Shown here one piece after another: positions 1 through 7,063 of a stretch of DNA of 64,000 nucleotides. The stretch spans positions 62,001 through 126,000 of the forward strand of contig CANRTU010000002.1 in the NCBI GenBank assembly GCA_947642745.1, in the 5' to 3' direction. A program made the translations under genes and the position numbers. A model generated the notes under the pieces. That model worked only from the letters and a program-made list of their open reading frames with translations, did no database searches and was not told the DNA's origin. The DNA comes from an uncultured Eubacterium sp. Lineage in GTDB: Bacteria; Bacillota; Clostridia; Lachnospirales; Lachnospiraceae. The stretch's first letter is position 1. Every line of letters starts with the position of its first letter.

Positions 1-89
1 TCATTAAAATTTTGTGAATAACCGCTGGCAGAATGCGGTCAGGGGCACTGTCCGCACGCCCGGCATATTCATTAAGATTTTATGAATAA
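1..89. promoter_or_regulatory. Paired 21-bp repeats upstream of citrate synthase
   Basis: Two near-identical 21-bp AT-rich segments lie at 1-21 and 69-89 and differ at two positions. Each is an imperfect palindrome with TTCAT and ATGAA half-sites around an A/T core. They precede the putative citrate synthase promoter. This is the arrangement expected of a repressor or activator site, but the cognate regulator is unknown. The first copy touches the window edge, so it may extend further. Confidence 0.4.
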
Positions 90-121
90 TGTTAAAAGTT
101 ATTGAATATTTGCTTTTTTTC

Positions 122-151
122 TTGTTTTCCGCTTTTATCCTATGGTAAGAT
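122..151 (+). promoter_or_regulatory. Putative sigma-A promoter of citrate synthase
   Basis: A -35-like TTGTTT (122-127) and a -10-like TAAGAT (146-151) are separated by 18 bp. They sit about 25 bp upstream of the chosen citrate synthase start. The match is moderate. Confidence 0.35.
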
Positions 152-175
152 ATGGGGCAGACAGGAGGTATGTTA

Positions 176-1552
176 ATGATAGAAAATGAATATTCCAAAA
201 TCACGCCTGAGATTCAAAGTCTCGCTGATCTAAGCAGCAGGCACTTCGCCATCGACCCATCCCTGTATTCCAGATACGATGTAAAACGTGGACTGCGTGA
301 CGTCAATGGTAAAGGTGTACTGGTAGGCCTGACTGAGATTTCTGAGGTATGTGCTACCAAAAGAGACGGCGACCAGATCATTCCAGCCGACGGTGAACTG
401 TATTACCGTGGTTACAATGTAAAGGACATTATTGCCGGAATTCCGCCGGAAAGCCATTTCGGATTTGAAGAAAGCGCTTTTCTGCTGATCTTCGGAAAGC
501 TTCCCACACAGGAGGAATTAAAGACATTTACCAGTCAGCTCTCCCATTACCGCACCCTGCCAACGAGTTTTGTACGTGATATAATTATGAAAGCTCCCAG
601 CCAGGATATGATGAATACACTTGCCAGAAGTGTTCTTACGCTATATTCTTATGATAACAAGGCAGATGATATCTCCATTCCTAACGTACTCCGTCAGTGT
701 ATGCAGATGATCAGTCTGTTTCCATTACTTTCCGTTTATGGTTACCAGGCCTACCGTCATTATCATGATGGTGACAGTTTATTTATCCACAAACCGCTGC
801 CAGAATTATCCACGGCGGAAACCATTCTGCATATACTGCGCCCGGACAGCAAATATACGCCTCTGGAAGCAAGATTGTTAGACATCGCCCTGATTCTTCA
901 TATGGAGCACGGCGGCGGTAACAACTCTACGTTCACAACCCACCTGGTATCTTCTTCCGGAACCGATACATATTCGGTCATCGCGGCTTCCATCGGTTCT
1001 TTGAAAGGTCCAAAACATGGCGGCGCCAATATCAAAGTCGTTAAAATGGTGGAAGATATTAAAGCGCACCTGACAGACTGGACCGACGAAGACGCCATGC
1101 GCACTTACCTGAAGGCTATTCTGAATAAAGAAGCCTTTGACCGGGCAGGTCTTATTTATGGTATGGGACATGCTGTCTATTCCCTTTCTGACCCACGTGC
1201 CAGAATTTTCCGTACCTATGTGGAACGGCTGGCCATTGAAAAAGGATTCCAGGAAGAATATGCCCTCTACTCCCTGATCGAACGGCTGGCGCCGCAGGTC
1301 ATTGCTGACGAACGTAAAATTTACAAAGGCGTCAGCCCGAATGTAGACTTTTTCAGCGGTTTTGTATACCGTATGCTGGACCTTCCACTGGAATTATATA
1401 CGCCTATTTTCGCAATTGCCAGAATTGCCGGCTGGAGCGCCCACCGGCTGGAAGAAATTTCCTATAACGGCAAAATCATGCGTCCGGCCTATATGAGTGT
1501 ATCCAGCCGCAGAGAATACCTCCCGGTGGACAAACGCACACCGGAACTGTAG
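176..1552 (+). CDS. gltA: Citrate synthase
   Basis: Condenses oxaloacetate and acetyl-CoA to citrate in the cytosol. In a fermentative Clostridium it would mainly serve the oxidative half-cycle to 2-oxoglutarate and glutamate. The 458-residue protein shows the three catalytic positions of the family: His281 in KHGGAN, His332 in GMGHAVY followed by SDPRA, and Asp391 in NVDFFSG. The start is taken at 176 because AGGAGGT at 162-168 is well placed for it; upstream in-frame ATGs at 152 and 170 precede or abut that site. The length exceeds the usual 370-430 residues because of an N-terminal extension common in clostridial forms. A 2-methylcitrate synthase activity cannot be excluded. The gene stands alone on the plus strand. 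Confidence 0.93.
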   Translation: MIENEYSKITPEIQSLADLSSRHFAIDPSLYSRYDVKRGLRDVNGKGVLVGLTEISEVCATKRDGDQIIPADGELYYRGYNVKDIIAGIPPESHFGFEESAFLLIFGKLPTQEELKTFTSQLSHYRTLPTSFVRDIIMKAPSQDMMNTLARSVLTLYSYDNKADDISIPNVLRQCMQMISLFPLLSVYGYQAYRHYHDGDSLFIHKPLPELSTAETILHILRPDSKYTPLEARLLDIALILHMEHGGGNNSTFTTHLVSSSGTDTYSVIAASIGSLKGPKHGGANIKVVKMVEDIKAHLTDWTDEDAMRTYLKAILNKEAFDRAGLIYGMGHAVYSLSDPRARIFRTYVERLAIEKGFQEEYALYSLIERLAPQVIADERKIYKGVSPNVDFFSGFVYRMLDLPLELYTPIFAIARIAGWSAHRLEEISYNGKIMRPAYMSVSSRREYLPVDKRTPEL

Positions 1553-1565
1553 GACGCATTTACCG

Positions 1566-1591
1566 GGGTTATTTCTATAACAGAATAACCC
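1566..1591 (+). terminator. Hairpin downstream of citrate synthase
   Basis: An 8-bp inverted repeat (GGGTTATT / AATAACCC) with a 10-nt loop starts 14 bp after the citrate synthase stop. There is no T tract, so it may only stabilise the 3' end or act weakly. Confidence 0.35.
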
Positions 1592-1673
1592 TGCCTGTAC
1601 CGGATGGGGAAACATACGCCGCACTTTTCATAAACCACACATGGAAGACGGCATCCTCCCGGCATCCGGCAGG

Positions 1674-2021
1674 TTATGACATGTACGCTTCTTTGATACT
1701 CTGCAGTTTCCTTACATACCACAGACAAACCGCCAGAAAACAGATCCCGGCCGTAACTTTCGCCAGATGCTGTCTGACCAGATACTGGATGCAGCACATC
1801 AGGATACTATATACACAGGCCGCTATTCCAAGTATAAGTGTAGGCAGATAAAGTCTGTAGCAAAATCCGGGAACATCCTCAATCCGTTCCGCTTCTTCTT
1901 CCGATATGAGAAACGATGGCGGTTTTCCGCTCTTTTTCATGCGGACGGCCAGTATCACCCCATAGGTCCCAAAAATAAAAATAATCAGATTAAATAACAT
2001 CATCATTGCGTCTGGTGACAT
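1674..2021 (-). CDS. Small membrane protein of unknown function
   Basis: A 115-residue protein with about three hydrophobic segments: residues 8-25, about 58-78, and about 88-104. A short charged stretch rich in E and K lies between the first and second. The start follows GGAGAG at a good distance. No enzymatic motif or known domain is recognised. It is convergent with citrate synthase and divergent from the receiver gene at 2187, so it is probably monocistronic. The reading frame is credible because of the ribosome site, the membrane topology and the lack of competing frames, but no function can be assigned. Confidence 0.65.
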   Translation of the reverse strand: MSPDAMMMLFNLIIFIFGTYGVILAVRMKKSGKPPSFLISEEEAERIEDVPGFCYRLYLPTLILGIAACVYSILMCCIQYLVRQHLAKVTAGICFLAVCLWYVRKLQSIKEAYMS

Positions 2022-2122
2022 CCCCGGCTCTCCTTTCCCTTTTACTAAATGCTATTATAATATCCATAAGAGTCTGCCGCAACAGATTTTGTATATTTTT
2101 TATGAATTATCCAATTTTATCA

Positions 2123-2151
2123 TTGCATAATTTGTATTTATCTTGTAAAAT
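2123..2151 (+). promoter_or_regulatory. Putative promoter of the receiver/MshEN-CheX operon
   Basis: TTGCAT (2123-2128), a 17-bp spacer and TAAAAT (2146-2151) lie 36 bp upstream of the receiver start. Spacing is ideal and the hexamers are close to consensus. Confidence 0.55.
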
Positions 2152-2186
2152 TAATGATAAGGCATAGAAAAAAGGAGTGTATCATT

Positions 2187-2561
2187 ATGTTATTATCAGA
2201 AGCTAAAATTTTAATCGGAGATGACTCTATTCTGGCACGGAAACAATTGAAGGATATTTTAACTGAACTTGGTGCAGTCCACTTTGCGGAAGCTGCGAAT
2301 GGCCGGGAAGTAATAGAAAAATATAAGCAGGAAAAAGCAGATATTGTATTCCTTGATATTGTAATGCCAGTGGAAGACGGTATAGACGCCACCAGGGAAC
2401 TGCGTGCGATTGATCCGTCTGCGGTTATCATTATTGTCTCTTCTATTGGCACCAAAGAAGAGTTAAAAAATGCCATTGAAGCAGGTGCAAAAGATTTTGT
2501 TCAAAAACCATTTAATACCACCAATATCCGGCGGATTATAGAAACAAGGTTTGAACATTAA
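2187..2561 (+). CDS. CheY-like single-domain response regulator
   Basis: A stand-alone phosphoacceptor domain of 124 residues with no output domain. The acidic pair is Asp12-Asp13, the phosphorylation site is Asp57 in FLDIVMP, the switch Ser/Thr position is at 85-86, and the conserved lysine is Lys107 in VQKPF. The start at 2187 is preferred over the longer frame because AAAGGAG at 2171-2177 precedes it. It is the first gene of a two-gene operon with only 12 bp before the next start. No kinase or chemotaxis genes are nearby, so its phosphodonor must be encoded elsewhere. By family, such proteins work by protein contact, and the downstream CheX-like protein is the obvious partner. Confidence 0.92.
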   Translation: MLLSEAKILIGDDSILARKQLKDILTELGAVHFAEAANGREVIEKYKQEKADIVFLDIVMPVEDGIDATRELRAIDPSAVIIIVSSIGTKEELKNAIEAGAKDFVQKPFNTTNIRRIIETRFEH

Positions 2562-2573
2562 AGGAGACTATTT

Positions 2574-3461
2574 ATGTATACACAATTTTTTGGAAATTTT
2601 CTTATCAACCGGAATGTAATTACGCCGGAACAGCTGATTACGGCCATCAGTAAGGAATCCACCAGTCACCTGAAATTAGGAACCCTGGCAATGTATCACA
2701 ATCTGATGTCCGCCAGCGAGGTAGACGCTGTAATCGCCGCTCAGAAACAGGACCACAAATCTTTTCAGGAAGTGGCGGTAAGGGGCAAATATCTTACGAA
2801 GGAACAGGTTGGAAAACTGTTGACCAGACGGAGTCCTGAATATCTGTTACTGGGACAACTTCTGGTAGAAAACGGCACTATTTCCAATTCTGATCTGGAA
2901 GTACTGATCAATGACTACGAAGCTGCCCACGAAATCCTGGATCTTGATCTGGAAACTGACCAGAAGGAACAGGTAACAAAGTTAATCCGGCATTATTTTA
3001 AACTGGACGGTTTCCGTAACAGTGAAGTCTATGAAACTTATCTGGATCTGTTGTTTAACAATCTGATTCATTTTATCGGACCAGACTTCACCCTTCTGTC
3101 ACCTATTTTAATAAATGAATTTCCAACACAGTATAGCGTAATACAGCGTATTACTGGAAAGCACAACATTCTTTCTGCCATTGATATGGACCGGACAACA
3201 GCAATTGAATTTGCTTCCCGTTATGTAACGGATGCCTTTGAGGCATTTGACGAATATGTACAGGCTTCCCTGGAAGATTTCATCAATCTCCACAACGGTC
3301 TGTTCACTGTAAATATGTCCAACAATTACGGTGTGGAACTTCAGCTTTCCCCGCCTGGGGCAAAAGAGAATTCTTTACTGGATTTTGCGCCGGGAGCTAT
3401 TTCCTATATGTTTCCTGTCATGTACCCGTTTGGTACCATTAATTTTGTGTTATCTTTCTAG
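2574..3461 (+). CDS. Protein with MshEN-like repeats and a CheX-like phosphatase domain
   Basis: A 295-residue cytosolic protein. Residues 5-57 and 68-115 resemble the N-terminal module of type II/IV secretion ATPases (MshEN/GspE-N), with hydrophobic repeats such as LLGQLLVENGTIS and a LKLGTLAMYHNLMS counterpart; that module binds cyclic-di-GMP in some proteins. Residues about 150-295 look like a CheC/CheX/FliY fold. The key E-x3-N motif of CheX phosphatases is visible as Glu234 and Asn238 in LEDFINLHNG. Translated with the CheY-like gene just upstream (ribosome site AAAGGAG). The inferred role is dephosphorylation of that receiver, perhaps under nucleotide control. The domain calls rest on motif reading only, and the MshEN part is the less certain. 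Confidence 0.7.
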   Translation: MYTQFFGNFLINRNVITPEQLITAISKESTSHLKLGTLAMYHNLMSASEVDAVIAAQKQDHKSFQEVAVRGKYLTKEQVGKLLTRRSPEYLLLGQLLVENGTISNSDLEVLINDYEAAHEILDLDLETDQKEQVTKLIRHYFKLDGFRNSEVYETYLDLLFNNLIHFIGPDFTLLSPILINEFPTQYSVIQRITGKHNILSAIDMDRTTAIEFASRYVTDAFEAFDEYVQASLEDFINLHNGLFTVNMSNNYGVELQLSPPGAKENSLLDFAPGAISYMFPVMYPFGTINFVLSF

Positions 3462-3497
3462 TTCTTTCTATATAATATAAGATTCTGTTACATAAAA

Positions 3498-3522
3498 GCA
3501 TCCGGTAAGTAACACCGGATGC
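3498..3522. terminator. Perfect 9-bp hairpin between convergent genes
   Basis: GCATCCGGT and its exact complement flank a 7-nt loop. On the minus strand the stem is followed by TTTTATG, so it can back up the thrC terminator. On the plus strand it lies 37 bp after the CheX-like gene and could end that operon. Confidence 0.55.
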
Positions 3523-3583
3523 TCTGTCTGCGGCGGGCGGCCCCTGGCAGCATTTTCCCTTCCGCCGCATCGCCGGGGCAGAC

Positions 3584-3640
3584 CCTGCGATCCTCCCAGA
3601 AGTTTTTTTCTTATAGGACGCTCTTTCCTATAGAGTAAAA
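3584..3640 (-). repeat. 57-nt intergenic element, copy 1
   Basis: Begins on the plus strand with CCTGCGATCCTCCC and ends with AGAGTAAAA, with an inner inverted repeat around TATAGGA/TCCTATA. A second copy of the same length lies at 57532-57588. In both places the element directly follows a rho-independent terminator of a minus-strand transcript (thrC here, tRNA-Glu there). The function is unknown; it may be a dispersed extragenic palindrome. Confidence 0.55.
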
Positions 3641-3671
3641 AATTCCCGATGGAAACTTCCATCAGGAATTT
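3636..3671 (-). terminator. Rho-independent terminator of thrC
   Basis: Arms of 15 nt at 3640-3654 and 3657-3671 pair with one mismatch. On the minus strand the stem runs into a TTTTTT tract. It lies 40 bp after the thrC stop. Confidence 0.85.
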
Positions 3672-3710
3672 CAGAATCAGCTTTGATATACCATGTTTTT
3701 GATTTTTTCA

Positions 3711-5204
3711 CTATTTCCGGATTCCCAGAAAAGACTTCACATCCTCCGGCATCTGTTCCGCTTCGCATTCCGTATGATGACGCACGCTGGCGGTGCGGAT
3801 CTCTTCGATAGCCGCCGGCACTTTTACTTTTGCCAGACAGGCCAGTTCGTCAATCAGTTCAAAATCCTCAGACGCATCATGGGATGTATCCAGTGCGTTC
3901 ATAACGCTTCGTGTAAATTTAAACGGACTTGCCGTGGATACAATCACTGTCGTGGTATTATCCTTCGTCTCTGCGGTATATTTATCATATACCCCTTTCG
4001 CCACAGCGGTATGCGTATCAATCATATAACCGGTCTTATGGTACAACTCCCGGATTACCTGCGCAGTTTCCTGCTCATCCGTAAAATTCCCATAAAAATC
4101 CTTCAGCTGCTCTCTCATATCCGGCGTAATTTCGTATACGCCGCCGGTTGCCAGGGCTTTCATGTATGCGGCGTTTTTTTCAGCGTCATTGCCTGCGATC
4201 CGGTAGATGAGACGCTCTAAATTACTGGAAATAAGGATGTCCATGGATGGTGAGGAAGTCAGTTTAAACTCCCGGTTTTTATCATACCGGCCGCTCTGGA
4301 AGAAATCATATAATACTTTATTTTCATTGGAAGCACAGATCAGTTTATGAACCGGCAGTCCCATGTTTTTTGCATAGCAGGCTGCCAGAATATTTCCAAA
4401 ATTGCCTGTAGGAACCACAAAATTAATCTCTTCTCCTTCACGGATGGCATTTCTGGCAAGCAGCTGCCCATAGGCATAAACATAATATACAATCTGTGGC
4501 ACCAGCCGGCCGATATTAATGGAATTTGCCGATGAGAACTGAAAGCCATTATCATCCAGCAGCCGCTCCAGCTCCTTATCCGCAAACATCTGTTTTACCC
4601 CGGTCTGGGCCTGGTCAAAATTGCCATGAATGCCTGTCACATGGGTGTTTTCTCCCTTTTGCGTTACCATCTGTTTTTCCTGGACCGGGCTGACGCCATT
4701 CTTTGGATAATACACGATGATTCTGGTGCCTTCTACATCCGCAAAACCTGCCAGCGCCGCTTTTCCGGTATCTCCTGACGTGGCAGTCAGTATCACTATT
4801 TCGTTTTTAATATTATTTTTTCTGGCGGATGTAATCATCAGATGCGGCAGAATGGACAGCGCCATATCTTTAAACGCAATAGTCGGGCCGTGAAACAGTT
4901 CCAGAAAATATGCGTCGTCCGCCTTTACTAACGGCGCAATCTGCCCGGTATCAAATTTGACGTCATATGCCGCCTGAATACAGTCTTTTAACTCTGTTTC
5001 AGTGAAATCAGTGAGATACAGCTTCATAACCGCATAAGCCACTTCCTGGTATGACATATCTGCCAGTTCTTTCAGACTCACATCCAGTGGCGGAATCTGA
5101 TCCGGTACAAACAGGCCGCCATCCGCAGCCAGCCCTTTTAAGATCGCCCGGGATGCGGTTACCTTAATACCGGCGTCTCTTGTGCTGGAATACATAAGGT
5201 CCAT
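3711..5204 (-). CDS. thrC: Threonine synthase
   Basis: PLP enzyme converting O-phosphohomoserine to threonine and phosphate, the last step of threonine synthesis. At 497 residues it is the long form of the family. The N-terminal YSSTRDAG motif is typical. The PLP lysine is Lys112 in HGPTIAFKDMALS, and TSGDTGKAAL, a phosphate-binding loop, follows. The start is preceded by AGAGGAT. No homoserine dehydrogenase or kinase gene adjoins it, so it is transcribed alone from a promoter that shares its -35 box with the divergent AP2-domain gene and ends at a strong terminator. Confidence 0.95.
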   Translation of the reverse strand: MDLMYSSTRDAGIKVTASRAILKGLAADGGLFVPDQIPPLDVSLKELADMSYQEVAYAVMKLYLTDFTETELKDCIQAAYDVKFDTGQIAPLVKADDAYFLELFHGPTIAFKDMALSILPHLMITSARKNNIKNEIVILTATSGDTGKAALAGFADVEGTRIIVYYPKNGVSPVQEKQMVTQKGENTHVTGIHGNFDQAQTGVKQMFADKELERLLDDNGFQFSSANSINIGRLVPQIVYYVYAYGQLLARNAIREGEEINFVVPTGNFGNILAACYAKNMGLPVHKLICASNENKVLYDFFQSGRYDKNREFKLTSSPSMDILISSNLERLIYRIAGNDAEKNAAYMKALATGGVYEITPDMREQLKDFYGNFTDEQETAQVIRELYHKTGYMIDTHTAVAKGVYDKYTAETKDNTTTVIVSTASPFKFTRSVMNALDTSHDASEDFELIDELACLAKVKVPAAIEEIRTASVRHHTECEAEQMPEDVKSFLGIRK

Positions 5205-5383
5205 AATTTTATCCTCTTTCTTTGATAGTTCTTCGATGATTCTTTGATGATCGGGTTACCGTCCGCAGACACTGGTTCCCGGTTTTCCGCCGCCGCAGAA
5301 AGACAGCCCGGGCAGCGTGACGGCACGGTAAATAATGCCATAAAACAGAGCGCATGGCACAAATAAATAATAAATCATATACT

Positions 5384-5411
5384 ATTATAAGCAAGATTCT
5401 TATTTTGACAA
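5384..5411 (-). promoter_or_regulatory. thrC promoter, sharing a -35 box with the divergent gene
   Basis: Read on the minus strand: TTGTCA (5411-5406), 16-bp spacer, TATAAT (5389-5384). The -35 hexamer overlaps the plus-strand -35 TTGACA at 5405-5410 by five bases. The 5' leader to the thrC start would be about 170 nt. No T-box sequence was recognised in it. Confidence 0.7.
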
Positions 5412-5433
5412 GACTTAATACTCATATTATAAT
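5405..5433 (+). promoter_or_regulatory. Consensus sigma-A promoter of the AP2-domain gene
   Basis: TTGACA (5405-5410), a 17-bp spacer and TATAAT (5428-5433): both hexamers are exact consensus. The AP2-domain gene starts about 55 nt after the expected transcription start. Confidence 0.8.
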
Positions 5434-5494
5434 AAAAAGGGACCGGTTTTACCGTACCACATCCCTAAATACAGAATGAATAAAGGATGTTTTT

Positions 5495-6310
5495 ATGTTA
5501 CCAGGTGTCTTTAAAGCCGTAAAGAAAAATGGCAGTGTATATTACCGGGCAAATATTACCTGCCGGAACAGGCATATCAGCCTGGGCAGTTTTTCATCTG
5601 AAGAAAGCGCCCACCAGGCCTATCTGCAGGCAGGCCGGCTGATGTCAGATACACGGATAACCATTGACCAGATTACTTTCTCAGATTATATTCTGAGTCA
5701 CGAAAAAACCGTCACACTGCTTAATTTCCGTGACAACCAGATTTATATTAAAAATCCTGTCTATATGTACCGCAGATACTTTAACTATTATCTGACGCCT
5801 ACAGAAATATACAAATTTGACAGCGACGACCTGTTCTATTACTCAGAACACAGGCTGCTGCGGCGGGGCGGTCATCTGTATGTAAATGATTATGGTATGC
5901 AGGTAACCATTCTCTCCCGTTACGGAATTCGTAATTATGCGGTGGCCGGAAAGGATTATCAGTTTGCCAACCAGGACGAATATGATCTGCGGTATGAAAA
6001 TATTATTAATATCAACCCTTTTCACGGGGTCAGATGCCGCAACAAAAGTGGTATGATTTCTTATGATGTTTATATTCACATTCGTGGGGACTATCACATT
6101 GGAAAATACGCCACGCTTCAGGAAGCTGCCATCGCATACAACAAAGCGGCCGATCTGGCCCGCCAGCATGGAATTTCCAAAAATTTCCCATCTAATTTTC
6201 TGGCAGAGCTGTCATCTGAAAAATATGCCAGGGCCTATGAACAGGTGACAATTTCAGCAAAATACATAAATTATCTGCTGCAAAACCAGGCAGAGCGTTC
6301 CAGGGGATGA
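5495..6310 (+). CDS. AP2/ERF-like DNA-binding protein, probably HNH-derived
   Basis: A 271-residue protein with two regions resembling AP2 DNA-binding domains. Residues 4-46 hold GVFKAVKKNG, YYRANI, LGSFSSEESAHQAY. Residues 176-224 hold GVRCRNKSG, YIGKYATLQEAAIAYNKAA-type spacing. In bacteria and phages AP2 domains usually sit beside HNH homing endonucleases. Residues 155-175 (YDLRYENI) look like the eroded tail of such a domain, but no His-Asn-His triad is visible. Inferred role: sequence-specific DNA binding, possibly regulatory, without nuclease activity. It is a single gene, convergent with the yedF operon, under a consensus promoter that fires back to back with thrC. Confidence 0.6.
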   Translation: MLPGVFKAVKKNGSVYYRANITCRNRHISLGSFSSEESAHQAYLQAGRLMSDTRITIDQITFSDYILSHEKTVTLLNFRDNQIYIKNPVYMYRRYFNYYLTPTEIYKFDSDDLFYYSEHRLLRRGGHLYVNDYGMQVTILSRYGIRNYAVAGKDYQFANQDEYDLRYENIININPFHGVRCRNKSGMISYDVYIHIRGDYHIGKYATLQEAAIAYNKAADLARQHGISKNFPSNFLAELSSEKYARAYEQVTISAKYINYLLQNQAERSRG

Positions 6311-6332
6311 CACGCCCCGGGTAAACGGCGGG

Positions 6333-6366
6333 CTGCCTCTGGCAGTCCTCCCCTCCCCCCGGGGGG
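6333..6366. terminator. GC-rich palindromes between convergent genes
   Basis: CTGCC/GGCAG (6333-6345) and a CCCCCC/GGGGGG block (6355-6366) lie in the 66-bp gap between the AP2 gene and the yedF operon end. No T tract accompanies them, so terminator function is only possible. Confidence 0.3.
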
Positions 6367-6376
6367 AACTATACGC

Positions 6377-7012
6377 CTACGGGCGTACCACAGATACTGC
6401 CTGTTCCAGTGTCTCTGCGATTTCATACATATTTGTTACCGCTCCTGCCGCCAGCTTTTCTTTCAGTCCATAGAAATCCAGGCAGGTTCCGCAGGTAAGA
6501 ATTTTTACCCCCTCCGCTTCCAGTGTCCGGAAGTCTTCCAGGGATTCACTGTCCTCACAGGTCAGAAACGCTCCCCCGTTATAACAAAGAATGGTTTCCG
6601 GCAGCAGATCCTGCTGTGTCAGTGCGAAAATAAAAGCTTTCATCAATGCCCTGCCCAGCTTATCATCACCGCTTCCCATAACATTGGAGGATATAGCCAC
6701 TACCAGACCTTTTTTTCTGGCATCCGCATGACAGTCCACATCCCCGGACAGCTCCTCCTGCGCCCGGCTGTCCGCCGGAACAGCTCCTCCTGCAACCTGG
6801 ATTGTAATCTGGTATTCCTTTTCCGCTTTTTTTGTACCTGCGGCCGCAAACCCTTTCTGAGCCGCAAATTTCTGAAGGTTCTGGAGTGCGATTTCATTAT
6901 CCACCAGAACTGTCAGGGTACCTGCCTCTTTAAACTCTCCTACAGCCTTTTTGGCGTTTACTACCGGCAGCGGACAGGCAAGTCCCCTGGCATCTATCAT
7001 CCGTTGTTCCAT
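6377..7012 (-). CDS. yedF: YedF-like sulfurtransferase (TusA + DsrE-like domains)
   Basis: Selenium-metabolism protein of 211 residues and the last gene of the hydroxylase operon. Residues 1-70 are a TusA/SirA domain with the persulfide/selenide cysteine in DARGLACPLPV. Residues about 95-211 form a DsrE-like domain with cysteines in ILTCGTCLDFYG. YedF proteins of this double-domain type travel with selD and selenium-dependent molybdenum hydroxylases. The start at 7012 follows AAAGGAAAAG; the longer GTG-initiated frame lacks a ribosome site. The inferred role is carrying selenium or sulfur from the neighbouring desulfurase to SelD or to the molybdenum site. Confidence 0.85.
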   Translation of the reverse strand: MEQRMIDARGLACPLPVVNAKKAVGEFKEAGTLTVLVDNEIALQNLQKFAAQKGFAAAGTKKAEKEYQITIQVAGGAVPADSRAQEELSGDVDCHADARKKGLVVAISSNVMGSGDDKLGRALMKAFIFALTQQDLLPETILCYNGGAFLTCEDSESLEDFRTLEAEGVKILTCGTCLDFYGLKEKLAAGAVTNMYEIAETLEQAVSVVRP

Positions 7013-7063
7013 TTCTCTTTTCCTTTCCATTATATCTGTCACAAATACATTCTGACTGCCGGT

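Noticed and set aside
152..175. Longer citrate synthase start at 152
   Set aside because: AGGAGGT at 162-168 lies inside this extension and is well spaced for the ATG at 176.
5205..5383. T-box or threonine attenuator before thrC
   Set aside because: No T-box consensus, tandem threonine codons or terminator-antiterminator pair was found in the leader.
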